Source: Leifsonia psychrotolerans (lineage in GTDB: Bacteria > Actinomycetota > Actinomycetes > Actinomycetales > Microbacteriaceae). From it: 64,000 bases of DNA. Positions 34,926-42,780 of this stretch are shown here, one piece after another (position 1 is the first letter of the stretch; each line of letters begins with the position of its first letter). A program made the translations under genes and the position numbers. Where the stretch lies: positions 2,294,001-2,358,000 of the forward strand of contig NZ_JACCFM010000001.1 in NCBI RefSeq assembly GCF_013410665.1, read 5' to 3'. The notes under the pieces were generated by a model, which did no database searches, was not told the origin of the DNA, and saw only the letters and a program-made list of their open reading frames with translations.

Positions 34926-37067
34926 ATGCCGCGTGCCCACCGCCGTCCACAGACAACCACGGCGGGGCGGCTCACAGCCTTCACTGCGGCCGCCACTCTC
35001 TCGCTCGGTCTGCTGGGCATGGGCACCGCCGTGGCCGCACCCGCACCCGGCCCGACGCTCCTGACAAGCTCGACGGCCACCGCTGTCGCGTCGACTCTGG
35101 ACATCAGAGCGCAGACCGGGCAGTGGTCGCTCGCCTTGGGATCGATCGATGCCTCACGCAACCGGCTGTATATCGCGGTTGCGTACTCGCCGTCACAGGT
35201 TGTTCAAGTCGACCTCTCCTCGGGAGTGGCGACGTTGATCCCGCTCGGTGGCTCCTTCGCCCCGGTCGACACGGCAGTCTCCCCTCGTGACGGCACCGTC
35301 TATGTGTCCCACAACAGCGGCCACGAGCAGGGAATCTCAGTTCTTGATCCAGCGCAGACCTACACGGATGCCTCATTACCCCCGGTGATCAGCAGCGGCC
35401 TTACAGGCAATCCCTATTTGCTTGACGTCGGAAATGACGGTCGCGTGTACGCCCTGCACGTCAACCAGCACACAATTTCAGTGATTGGAGCTTCAACGAG
35501 CCCGGATCGCCTGAATGTCGTGCAGACCCTGACCGACCTCAACAGCCACGACGGCTACATGGCCATCGACAACGACCGCGACCGTCTCTATGTTGTGAGC
35601 CCCGTATCGAACACGCTCACCGTCATCGATACGAATGCGGTTCCCGCTGCCGTGCTCGGCGTCATCCCGCTCGCCACCTCGCCTGTCGGCGTCGGCGTCA
35701 ATGCTCAAACCGGGCAGGTTCTCATCACCAGCAGCGCGACGAACTCCGTGTCGTGGCTCACCGTCGCCAACGATCAGCAGTCAGCCGTCGTCACGCGCAC
35801 TGAATCACTCGTTGCACTGCCGACCGGAGCATCTTCGACATCGCAGCTGCAATCGATCAGCGTGCGCGCCGACGGAACAACCTTCGTCGTCGCGAATGTG
35901 TACCCGTCAAATCAAGTCCGCTCACAAGTCACAGTCATCCCTCCCGTAGTTTCGGCGGCGACCCCCGTCACTGGTATTACCGTCGGCTACGGCGCGAACG
36001 GCGGAATCCTCGACCCACGCGCGGGCGGCACCCTCTATGTTCCCAACGGTAGCCAGGGCACGGTCTCTGAGATCAGCGACGTCACACTCTCGGCCTACGC
36101 CACGACGTCTGAGCTTGGTTCACCGAGCAGCATGCAGGCCTCGCTGACGCGATCGGATGCCAGGAAAATCACCGGTTTCGTCGAATTCGCTGATTCCTCG
36201 ACCGCCGTGCTCGGTTCTGCTCCAGTGGACGCAGCGGGCTCAGCCAGCGTCACTCTGACCGCGCAGCCCGTCGGGTCGCGCAGCTTCACTGCATCGTTCA
36301 CTCCATTGCGCGGAACCCGTATTTCAGCCACCGGCTCAGAGACGACGACCACAGCTGCATCCACCACGGCATTCGCATTGAGTGCAGCCTCGGTCATCGA
36401 GGGCGGCTCGGCAACTGCGACGCTCACGGTGACAGGAAACGCAGGAGTCGGCGCGACAGGACCGTACACTTTCACCACCGCGGCCGGCGACGTACTCGCC
36501 TCCGGCACGCTCACCGACGGGAAGGCAACGGCAACGTTCCAGGCTCCCCCGGCAGGGACTACCTCCCTCGTCGCGCATTTCGCCGGCGATGCCAGCTACA
36601 GCGCGTCAGATTCTGAGGCCCAGAATCTCGTCGTGACAGCGCGAGTGCCCGATGCAACGACACCGACCGAATCGGGCGCTGTCGGTGGGCCCGCACGCGT
36701 TTCTGTCTCGGGGTTCCTTCCCTGGGAGGATGTCGCAGTGACGCTTCACTCCGATCCCATCTCTCTCGGAACCATCAAGACCGATGGCATCGGATCCGGC
36801 ACACTCACCTTCGTCGTTCCGACTGTGACACCGGGAAGCCACAGAATCGTCGCGGTTGGCGTGACCTCAGGGCGTGTCACCGAGGTGCCGTTCACCGTCA
36901 CCCCCGCCGTGGGCACGGGAAGCGGCTCGCCGGCAGGTGGCAGTGAATCCGCGCTGGCCAGCACAGGCTTCGAGCTCGCCGCAAACCTGTGGCTCTGCGC
37001 ATTGCTCGTGCTCGCCGGCTTCGGAACCGTCGCAGTCGCCGCGCGGCGCACCCGCAGTATTCGCTAA
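34926..37067 (+). CDS. secreted beta-propeller/Ig-like surface protein with an LAXTG sorting signal
   Basis: A 713-residue exported protein. Residues 1 to about 38 are a signal peptide (LTAFTAAATLSLGLLGMGTA ending AVAA). Residues 45-385 show YncE/lactonase-like propeller repeats (LYVVSPVSNTLTVIDTNAVP, VGVNAQTGQVLITSSATNSV). Residues 390-640 hold Ig-like repeats of the Big_3 type (ATFQAPPAGTTSLVAHFAGD). The C-terminus is a sortase signal: LASTG at about 678-682, a hydrophobic helix, then RRTRSIR. LAXTG is the motif used by class E sortases of Actinobacteria, so it should be cell-wall linked. No sortase gene is in the window. It lies between the two hpa blocks, but a catabolic role is not evident. 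An upstream TTG at 34923 is possible. Confidence 0.82.
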   Translation: MPRAHRRPQTTTAGRLTAFTAAATLSLGLLGMGTAVAAPAPGPTLLTSSTATAVASTLDIRAQTGQWSLALGSIDASRNRLYIAVAYSPSQVVQVDLSSGVATLIPLGGSFAPVDTAVSPRDGTVYVSHNSGHEQGISVLDPAQTYTDASLPPVISSGLTGNPYLLDVGNDGRVYALHVNQHTISVIGASTSPDRLNVVQTLTDLNSHDGYMAIDNDRDRLYVVSPVSNTLTVIDTNAVPAAVLGVIPLATSPVGVGVNAQTGQVLITSSATNSVSWLTVANDQQSAVVTRTESLVALPTGASSTSQLQSISVRADGTTFVVANVYPSNQVRSQVTVIPPVVSAATPVTGITVGYGANGGILDPRAGGTLYVPNGSQGTVSEISDVTLSAYATTSELGSPSSMQASLTRSDARKITGFVEFADSSTAVLGSAPVDAAGSASVTLTAQPVGSRSFTASFTPLRGTRISATGSETTTTAASTTAFALSAASVIEGGSATATLTVTGNAGVGATGPYTFTTAAGDVLASGTLTDGKATATFQAPPAGTTSLVAHFAGDASYSASDSEAQNLVVTARVPDATTPTESGAVGGPARVSVSGFLPWEDVAVTLHSDPISLGTIKTDGIGSGTLTFVVPTVTPGSHRIVAVGVTSGRVTEVPFTVTPAVGTGSGSPAGGSESALASTGFELAANLWLCALLVLAGFGTVAVAARRTRSIR

Positions 37068-37080
37068 CCCACGATCGGGA

Positions 37081-37127
37081 CGACGGGTATGCGGCCACTG
37101 ACACGAGCAGTGGTCGCACACCCGTCG
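37081..37127 (+). terminator. hairpin after the surface-protein gene
   Basis: CGACGGGT...GCGGCCACTG pairs with CAGTGGTCGC...ACCCGTCG (20-nt arms, 7-nt loop). It begins 14 bp after the stop. There is no strong T-run. Confidence 0.6.
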
Positions 37128-37283
37128 CCCCTCGGCAATGCGCCGCCGGACCCGCCCAGGGGTGCTGAAGTGACGACGACGGCACCAATCCCCTAGAGTG
37201 GTCAGGTCTGACGGCTTGGCCGTCGCGTCCGGAAAAGGGGCGCTGAGCGACATTCGCACCGATCAAGTGCATGCTTCGCGAGA

Positions 37284-37309
37284 CATATACGGAAACTCAC
37301 CGCTATATG
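37284..37309. promoter_or_regulatory. near-inverted repeat CATATACGG/CCGCTATATG upstream of the ThDP gene
   Basis: CATATACGG (37284-37292) faces CCGCTATATG (37300-37309), the latter with one extra C. It is 20-45 bp before the GTG start. It could be an operator or contain -10 elements. Confidence 0.35.
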
Positions 37310-37328
37310 ACTTGTTAAGGAACATCTC

Positions 37329-38984
37329 GTGACCTCTGTCTCGACGCGCGTCGCCGACGCCATTTCTGCCCATGTGACCGACGTCTTCGGCGTCATGGGC
37401 AACGGAAATGCCCACTTCATCAACGCGCTCTACGGCGATTCTGTTGGCCCGATCAGCTACACCGCGGTGCGCCACGAAACCGCCGCGGTCGCCGCGGCCG
37501 ACGCGTACTATCGGGCGTCGGGCCGGGTCGCCGCCGCCACCGTCACCTACGGCGCGGGCTTCACCAACATGGTCACCTCGCTCGCCGAAGCGGTGCGGGC
37601 GCAGATCCCTCTGCTCGTCGTCGCCGGTGAAGCCCCCACCAGCGGCCTGCGCGCCTGGGACATTGATCAGGTCGCACTCGCCGCCTCGGTCGGTGCGCCC
37701 ACATTCACCGTCGCCGCCGATGACGCCGGGCGCACCGTCCTCGATGCGCTCGAGCACGCCCTCAACAACCGCACCGCAGTAATCCTCGCAATTCCCTACG
37801 ACCTCGCAGCGGCCGATGCCGCCGACGAGACGCTGCCGACCGAACTGAGCCTGACCGCCCCGGTCGCCGCGGATTCCACCGCAACGGATGCCGCGGCATC
37901 CGTTCTCGCGGGAGCCGAGCGCCCGTTCATCTTGGCCGGCCGCGGCGCCTGGGATGCCGGCGCCGCCGACGCCCTCGGCGCCCTCGCCGATGCGCTCGGT
38001 GCCGTCACGGCCACGTCGGCACTCGGCCGGGGCATCTTCCCGAAGCAGCAGTTCGACCTCGGAGTCACCGGCGGATTCGGCCAGGACAACGCCATGGCAC
38101 TCGTCAAGACCGCCGACGTCGTGCTCGTGGTCGGCGCCAGCATGAACCAGTTCACGATGAGCTTTGGCGGCCTCATCGCACCGGGCACGACGCTCATCCG
38201 CATCGATGACGTCGCCTCGGCCGCGCACCCTGCCGTGATCAGCCTGCTCGTGGGCGACGCCCGCCTCACGGTGGAAGCGCTGACTTCGAGCCTGGCGGCC
38301 TCGGGCGCAACGGCATCCGGCTGGCGTGAATCGTTGCCGGGCCTCACCGAGGGCGCATTCCGCACCCGAGATGCCGGCGAGGCGAACCTGCCCGACGGCC
38401 TGCTCGACCCGCGCCGGGTTGCCGCCCGCTTGGCCGAGCTGCTGCCCGACGACCGCCTGGTCGTCTCCGACGGCGGTCACTTCATCGGTTGGGCCAACAC
38501 CTATTGGCCGGTTGCCGCTCCCAACCGCATGATGATGGTCGGCACGGCATTCCAGAGCATCGGCCTCGGTTTCCCGAGCGCTGTGGGCGCGACGGTCGCC
38601 CTGCCGGAGCCCCTGCTCGTGGTCACGACGGGCGACGGCGGCGGGCTGATGGCCCTCGCCGATTTGGACAGTGTCATCCGCACCACCCGTCGCGGCGTGA
38701 TCGTGGTCTGGAACGACGCGGCCTACGGCGCCGAGGTACACATGTACGGCCTGATGGGCCTCGACACGCGCCCGATGCTCATCGAGCAGGCCGACTTCGC
38801 CGCACTCTCGCGGGCCCTCGGCGGACGCGGCGATGTGATCGACACGCTCGACGACCTTGCGTCGTTCGAACAGTGGTTGGCGGATGGCGCCGACGGCGTG
38901 TACCTGCTGGATTGCCGCATCTCGAGCAGCATCATGGCGCCGTACCAGAAAGAGATCTACGCCTTCGCGACGGGCCAGCACTAG
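37329..38984 (+). CDS. thiamine diphosphate-dependent decarboxylase/synthase-like enzyme
   Basis: A 551-residue member of the acetolactate synthase/benzoylformate decarboxylase superfamily. The N-terminal Pyr domain carries the catalytic Glu in YTAVRHETAA (about residue 50). A central domain follows (about 185-330). The C-terminal ThDP/Mg motif begins GDGGGLMALADLDS and ends VVWNDAAYG. Which 2-oxo acid it uses cannot be told from sequence. Its position between the hpa blocks makes an aryl-pyruvate decarboxylase or a related carboligase possible. Translation starts at GTG 37329, after AAGGA. It is followed by a repeat-rich gap. Confidence 0.82.
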   Translation: MTSVSTRVADAISAHVTDVFGVMGNGNAHFINALYGDSVGPISYTAVRHETAAVAAADAYYRASGRVAAATVTYGAGFTNMVTSLAEAVRAQIPLLVVAGEAPTSGLRAWDIDQVALAASVGAPTFTVAADDAGRTVLDALEHALNNRTAVILAIPYDLAAADAADETLPTELSLTAPVAADSTATDAAASVLAGAERPFILAGRGAWDAGAADALGALADALGAVTATSALGRGIFPKQQFDLGVTGGFGQDNAMALVKTADVVLVVGASMNQFTMSFGGLIAPGTTLIRIDDVASAAHPAVISLLVGDARLTVEALTSSLAASGATASGWRESLPGLTEGAFRTRDAGEANLPDGLLDPRRVAARLAELLPDDRLVVSDGGHFIGWANTYWPVAAPNRMMMVGTAFQSIGLGFPSAVGATVALPEPLLVVTTGDGGGLMALADLDSVIRTTRRGVIVVWNDAAYGAEVHMYGLMGLDTRPMLIEQADFAALSRALGGRGDVIDTLDDLASFEQWLADGADGVYLLDCRISSSIMAPYQKEIYAFATGQH

Positions 38985-39031
38985 CTCGTCGGTCGAGCCC
39001 CACCGCTGGTCGCCCCACCGCTGGTCGAGCC

Positions 39032-39247
39032 CGTCGAGACCCTCCAACGACGTCCCGACGCTGGCTCACGAGATCTCGACACGCTCGATCAACGGGTTCC
39101 GCTCGATCAACGGGTTCCGCTCGATCAGCGGGTTCCGCTCGATCAGCCGGATGCGCAAGAGCCCCCCACCGTCGGTCGAGCTCGTCGAGACCCTCCAACG
39201 ACGTCCCGACGCTGGCTCACGAGATCTCGACACGCTCGATCAACGGG
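39032..39247. repeat. two 65-bp direct repeats flanking four tandem 18-bp repeats
   Basis: A 65-bp sequence (39032-39096) starting CGTCGAGACCCTCCAACGA is repeated almost exactly at 39183-39247. Between them, GCTCGATCAACGGGTTCC occurs twice (39083-39118), followed by two diverged 18-bp copies to 39154. The units contain the GGTCGAG/TCTCGACACGCTCGA palindrome seen elsewhere. Together they fill the 319-bp gap between the ThDP enzyme and the aldo/keto reductase. No gene is present. Confidence 0.85.
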
Positions 39248-39303
39248 GTTCGCACGACCTGCGGGGTTCGCACGATCAACGGTGGGGCTTGAACCGCCGC
39301 CCG

Positions 39304-40308
39304 CTACGCGACCCGAGTCGCCGGGCTCTCCGTCAACGCCGGGTCGCGCACAACAACCGCGCCGAGCGCCGCGTCGATCTCTGCCATCTGCTCGGCCGGA
39401 ATCCGTACTCCACCGGCGGCGACGTTTTCGGTGATCTGCTCCGGCCGTGATGCTCCGACGAGCGCGGCCGAAATGTTGTCGTTTTGCAGCACCCACGCAA
39501 TCGCGAGTTGCGACATCTTCAACCCGAGCTCGTCGGCGATCGGTCGCAGCCTCTGCACCGCGGTCAGAACAGGCTCTTCCATCAGCCGCGAGATGAAGTT
39601 CTTGCCGCCCTTTTCGTCGGTGGCGCGACTTCCTTCCGGGGCCGGCTGGCCGGGCTGATACTTGCCCGACAGCACGCCCTGAGCCATCGGCGACCAGACG
39701 ATCTGCGAGATGCCGAGTTCCTTCGACGCCGGAATCACCTCGACTTCGATCACCCGCCACAGCGCCGAATATTGGGGCTGATTCGACACGATTGAGAACC
39801 CCGCCTGTTTGGCCAGCGCCTGGCCGGCCCGCAACTGCTCGGCGTTCCACTCCGACACTCCGATGTAGAGGGCCTTGCCCGAGCGCACGACATCCGCAAA
39901 GGCCTGAATTGTCTCTTCAAGCGGAGTGTGGTGGTCATAGCGGTGCGCCTGATACAGGTCGACGTAATCCATCTGAAGTCGGCGCAACGAGCCGTTGATG
40001 CCCTCCATGATGTGCTTGCGTGAGAGCCCGGTGTCGTTGGGGCCCGCGGGGCCAATCGGCCAATACACCTTGGTGAAAATCTCAAGAGATTCCCGGCGCT
40101 CGCCGGTCAACGCCGCACCGAGCACCTCCTCTGCAGCGCCATTGGCATAGGCATCGGCGGTATCAAATGTGCTGATTCCGCTCTCCAGGGCGGCTCTGAC
40201 GCACGCGGTTGCCGTGTCGCTCTCCACCTGAGAGCCGTGAGTGAGCCAGTTGCCGTAGGTGATTTCAGATATTTTGAGGCCCGAAGCGCCCAAGAAGCGA
40301 TAGTCCAT
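39304..40308 (-). CDS. aldo/keto reductase
   Basis: A 334-residue NADPH-dependent aldo/keto reductase of the Kv-beta/YghZ-like class. It has the N-terminal FLGASGLKISEITYGNW, active-site Asp and Tyr in FDTADAYANG, active-site Lys in FTKVYWPIG, catalytic His in LYQAHRYD, and the C-terminal NADP-binding segment ALVGASRPEQI. All four catalytic residues are present. It is divergent from the hpaG-gntR-hpaE-hpaD operon, and the gap holds an ATCGTATA motif, so it may be co-regulated. It might reduce an aldehyde intermediate such as succinic semialdehyde, but this is a guess. GGGGAG lies 1 nt before the ATG, unusually close. Confidence 0.9.
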   Translation of the reverse strand: MDYRFLGASGLKISEITYGNWLTHGSQVESDTATACVRAALESGISTFDTADAYANGAAEEVLGAALTGERRESLEIFTKVYWPIGPAGPNDTGLSRKHIMEGINGSLRRLQMDYVDLYQAHRYDHHTPLEETIQAFADVVRSGKALYIGVSEWNAEQLRAGQALAKQAGFSIVSNQPQYSALWRVIEVEVIPASKELGISQIVWSPMAQGVLSGKYQPGQPAPEGSRATDEKGGKNFISRLMEEPVLTAVQRLRPIADELGLKMSQLAIAWVLQNDNISAALVGASRPEQITENVAAGGVRIPAEQMAEIDAALGAVVVRDPALTESPATRVA

Positions 40309-40381
40309 ACTCCCCAGCCTACGAAGATGAGCGCGGCCTGTCCCGGGTGGGACGCATACTCACAGTTGCGCCGCCGAGTGG

Positions 40382-40393
40382 ATCGTATATTAT
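40382..40393. promoter_or_regulatory. ATCGTATATTAT motif, candidate GntR-type operator 3
   Basis: It shares ATCGTATA with the sites at 7035 and 33178. It lies 30 bp before the hpaG start, in the gap to the divergent aldo/keto reductase. TATATT may also be the -10 box. Confidence 0.5.
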
Positions 40394-40422
40394 TTGAGAT
40401 AACACCGACGACGAGGACCTCA

Positions 40423-41958
40423 ATGAGCAACGATGCCCTGAACACACCCGGCACGATCATCGCCGTGCACCTGAACTACCCGTCTCGCGCCGCGCAGCGT
40501 GGCCGCGTTCCGGCTCAGCCGTCCTACTTTTTGAAGCCCCCGACATCCGTCTCGGCGACCGGCAGCACACTCGAGCGCCCCGCCGGCACCGAACTTCTCG
40601 CCTTCGAAGGTGAGATCGCTCTCATCATCGGTCGCAGCACCCGCCGGGTCTCCCCCGCCGACGGATGGGCGGCCGTCTCGGGCGTGACCGCCGCGAACGA
40701 CTTCGGCATCTACGACATGCGCACCGCCGACAAGGGCTCGAACCTGCGCTCCAAAGGCGGCGACGGCTTCACACCCCTCGGCCCGATCGTCATTCCCGCC
40801 GCCGACCTCGACCCGGCCGCACTGCGCGTGCGCACCTGGGTCAACGGCGCGCTCGTGCAAGACGACACCACCGCGGACCTGCTCTTCCCGTTCGGCCAGC
40901 TCATCGCCGATCTCTCCCAACTGATGACCCTCGAGCCCGGCGACGTGATCCTCACCGGTACCCCGGCCGGCTCGTCGGTCGTGCTCCCCGGCGACGTCGT
41001 CGAGGTCGAAGTGGATGCCCCCACCCACCCGGATGCGCCGAGCACCGGCCGCCTCGTCACCACGATCGCCCAGGGAACCACGCCGTTCGGCGACTTCGGC
41101 AGCACACCGGCCGTCGACGACCTGCAGCGCATCGAGGCCTGGGGCAGTGAGGCCGAATACACAGCCGCTGTGGCCGCCGGCCGCGCCAGCACGTTGGACG
41201 GCGTCCCGGGTGGGAGCGACGGTACGGGCAGCGTGAACGCCGAGCGCGCGGCATCCGTCACCTCGGTCTTGACCGACGAGATCAGACAGCAGCTCAACGG
41301 CGTCGCCGTCGCAACCCTCTCGGTCGCACTGCGCAAGCGTGGCTACCACGACATCTTCATCGAGGGCGTCTCGTCCAACCACCCGGGCGACCGCATGATC
41401 GGCACCGCGAAGACCCTGCGCTTCATCCCGTTCCGTCCCGACCTCTTCGCCAGTCACGGCGGCGGCTTCAACGCCCAGAAGCTCGCCTTCGACACCGTTA
41501 ACCCGGGCGAGGTGCTCGTGGTCGAGGCCCGCGGCGAGCGCGGCACCGGAACCGTCGGGGATGTGCTGGCCCTGCGCGCTCAGGTTCGCGGCGCGGCCGG
41601 CATCGTGACCGATGGCGGCGTGCGCGACTTCGACGCTGTCGCCCAGTTCGACATTCCCGTCTTCTCGCAGGGCGCCCACCCCAGCGTTCTCGGCCGCAAG
41701 CACGTGCCCTGGGAGGTCGACGTGACCATCTCCTGCGGCGGCGCTGCCGTGCAGCCCGGTGACATTCTCGTGGGCGATGGCGACGGCGTGATCGTGATTC
41801 CGCCGCAGTTGCTCGCCGAGGTGGTGGCCGAGGCTGCCGAACAGGAACGGCAGGACGCCTACGTGGCCGAACAGGTCGCGAACGGCGAGGCTGTCGACGG
41901 ATTGTTCCCCATGAACGCCAGCTGGAAGAAGCGCTACCTCGAATCGACCGGCGCCTGA
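40423..41958 (+). CDS. hpaG: FAH-domain (HpaG-like) protein fused to an RraA-like aldolase/decarboxylase domain
   Basis: A 511-residue two-domain enzyme. Residues 1 to about 225 are a fumarylacetoacetate hydrolase fold like HpaG (LLAFEGEIALIIGR, ANDFGIYDM, LEPGDVILTGTPAGSS). Residues 280-500 are RraA-like (LTDEIRQQLNGVAVATLSVA, then GIVTDGGVRDFD), which includes the Arg-Asp pair used by HMG/CHA aldolases and their oxaloacetate decarboxylase activity. Classical HpaG is two FAH domains doing decarboxylation and isomerisation of 5-oxopent-3-ene-1,2,5-tricarboxylate. Here one FAH half seems to be replaced by RraA, which would supply the decarboxylase; that is inference. It overlaps gntR by 3 nt (TGATG). 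GAGGA lies 5 nt before the ATG. Confidence 0.88.
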   Translation: MSNDALNTPGTIIAVHLNYPSRAAQRGRVPAQPSYFLKPPTSVSATGSTLERPAGTELLAFEGEIALIIGRSTRRVSPADGWAAVSGVTAANDFGIYDMRTADKGSNLRSKGGDGFTPLGPIVIPAADLDPAALRVRTWVNGALVQDDTTADLLFPFGQLIADLSQLMTLEPGDVILTGTPAGSSVVLPGDVVEVEVDAPTHPDAPSTGRLVTTIAQGTTPFGDFGSTPAVDDLQRIEAWGSEAEYTAAVAAGRASTLDGVPGGSDGTGSVNAERAASVTSVLTDEIRQQLNGVAVATLSVALRKRGYHDIFIEGVSSNHPGDRMIGTAKTLRFIPFRPDLFASHGGGFNAQKLAFDTVNPGEVLVVEARGERGTGTVGDVLALRAQVRGAAGIVTDGGVRDFDAVAQFDIPVFSQGAHPSVLGRKHVPWEVDVTISCGGAAVQPGDILVGDGDGVIVIPPQLLAEVVAEAAEQERQDAYVAEQVANGEAVDGLFPMNASWKKRYLESTGA

Positions 41959-42695
41959 TGACCACTCTGAGTAAGGCCCAAATCGCGCACCGCTGGATCG
42001 GTGAGCGCATCAACGACGGTCGTTATGTGCCCGGATTCCGGCTCGTGCTCGGCCAGATCGCCAAGGAACTCGACATGAGCGTGGTGCCCGTCCGCGAGGC
42101 CATCCGCCTGCTCGAAGCCGAGGGCTTGGTCACCTTCGAGCGCAACATCGGCGCGCAGGTCGCGATGCTCGAAGAGATCGAGTACCTGCACACCATGCAG
42201 ACACTGAGCATCGTCGAAGGCGCCGCAACAGCGCTCTCCGCTCCGTTCCTCACGGCCGAGCACATTGCGCGGGCACGCGCCGTCAACGCCCAGATGATCG
42301 CCTGTCTCGACAATTTCAACCCGCATCGCTTCACCGAGCTCAACCTCGAATTCCACGCGATCCTGTTCGAGGAATGCCCGAACCCGCACATCCTCGATCT
42401 CGTGCACCGTGGCTGGAACCGCATGAATGTGCTGCGCGACTCCACCTTCAGCTTCGTGCCCGGCCGCTCGCACGCCTCGGTGCTGGAGCATGAAGAACTG
42501 CTGCGACTGATCGAGGCCCGCGCGTCGGCGCTGCAGATCGAGCTGGGGGCGCGGGCTCACCGCACTGCGACGCTCGACGCGATGCTGGCCTACCAGGCTG
42601 AGCACAAGCATCCGCTTGGCGAGCCGGGCGCGGTCAGCCTGCAGTCCGACCGAACCCCGGCGGTCACGGATGCCGACCCCGCGTTGGCCTACTAA
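41958..42695 (+). CDS. GntR-family (FCD domain) transcriptional regulator of the hpa operon
   Basis: A 245-residue GntR protein. The winged helix is at residues 8-70 (LGQIAKELDMSVVPVREAIR, LEAEGLVTFERNIGAQV). The FCD effector domain follows, with metal-site residues in LNLEFHAIL, SVLEHEELL and GARAHR. FCD proteins usually repress catabolic operons and respond to a substrate or intermediate. It is the second gene of the hpa operon and overlaps hpaG, so autoregulation is likely. The GTATAC-centred motifs at 7035, 33178 and 40382 are its best candidate operators. Confidence 0.92.
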   Translation: MTTLSKAQIAHRWIGERINDGRYVPGFRLVLGQIAKELDMSVVPVREAIRLLEAEGLVTFERNIGAQVAMLEEIEYLHTMQTLSIVEGAATALSAPFLTAEHIARARAVNAQMIACLDNFNPHRFTELNLEFHAILFEECPNPHILDLVHRGWNRMNVLRDSTFSFVPGRSHASVLEHEELLRLIEARASALQIELGARAHRTATLDAMLAYQAEHKHPLGEPGAVSLQSDRTPAVTDADPALAY

Positions 42696-42739
42696 CCCCA
42701 CCCACCCCAGCATTCCGATCAGACAGCCCGGCGACGATC

Positions 42740-42766
42740 ACCGGGTCTCGACACGCTCGACCAACG
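42740..42766. repeat. short copy of the TCTCGACACGCTCGACC repeat
   Basis: GGGTCTCGACACGCTCGACC precedes the hpaE ribosome binding site (CGGAGGA). It matches units at 39032, 39183 and 61797. The repeat lies within an operon, so it is probably transcribed. Confidence 0.55.
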
Positions 42767-42780
42767 GAGGACAGAGAACT

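Noticed and set aside
37263-39047. 594-residue open frame on the minus strand
   Set aside because: It is antisense to the ThDP enzyme gene, and its composition (Gly, Arg, Glu-rich) matches a shadow frame.
39083-39154. Possible CRISPR-like array of short repeats
   Set aside because: The units are directly abutting 18-mers without unique spacers, and no cas genes are present. The same holds for the tracts at 16129, 23535, 31257 and 45544.
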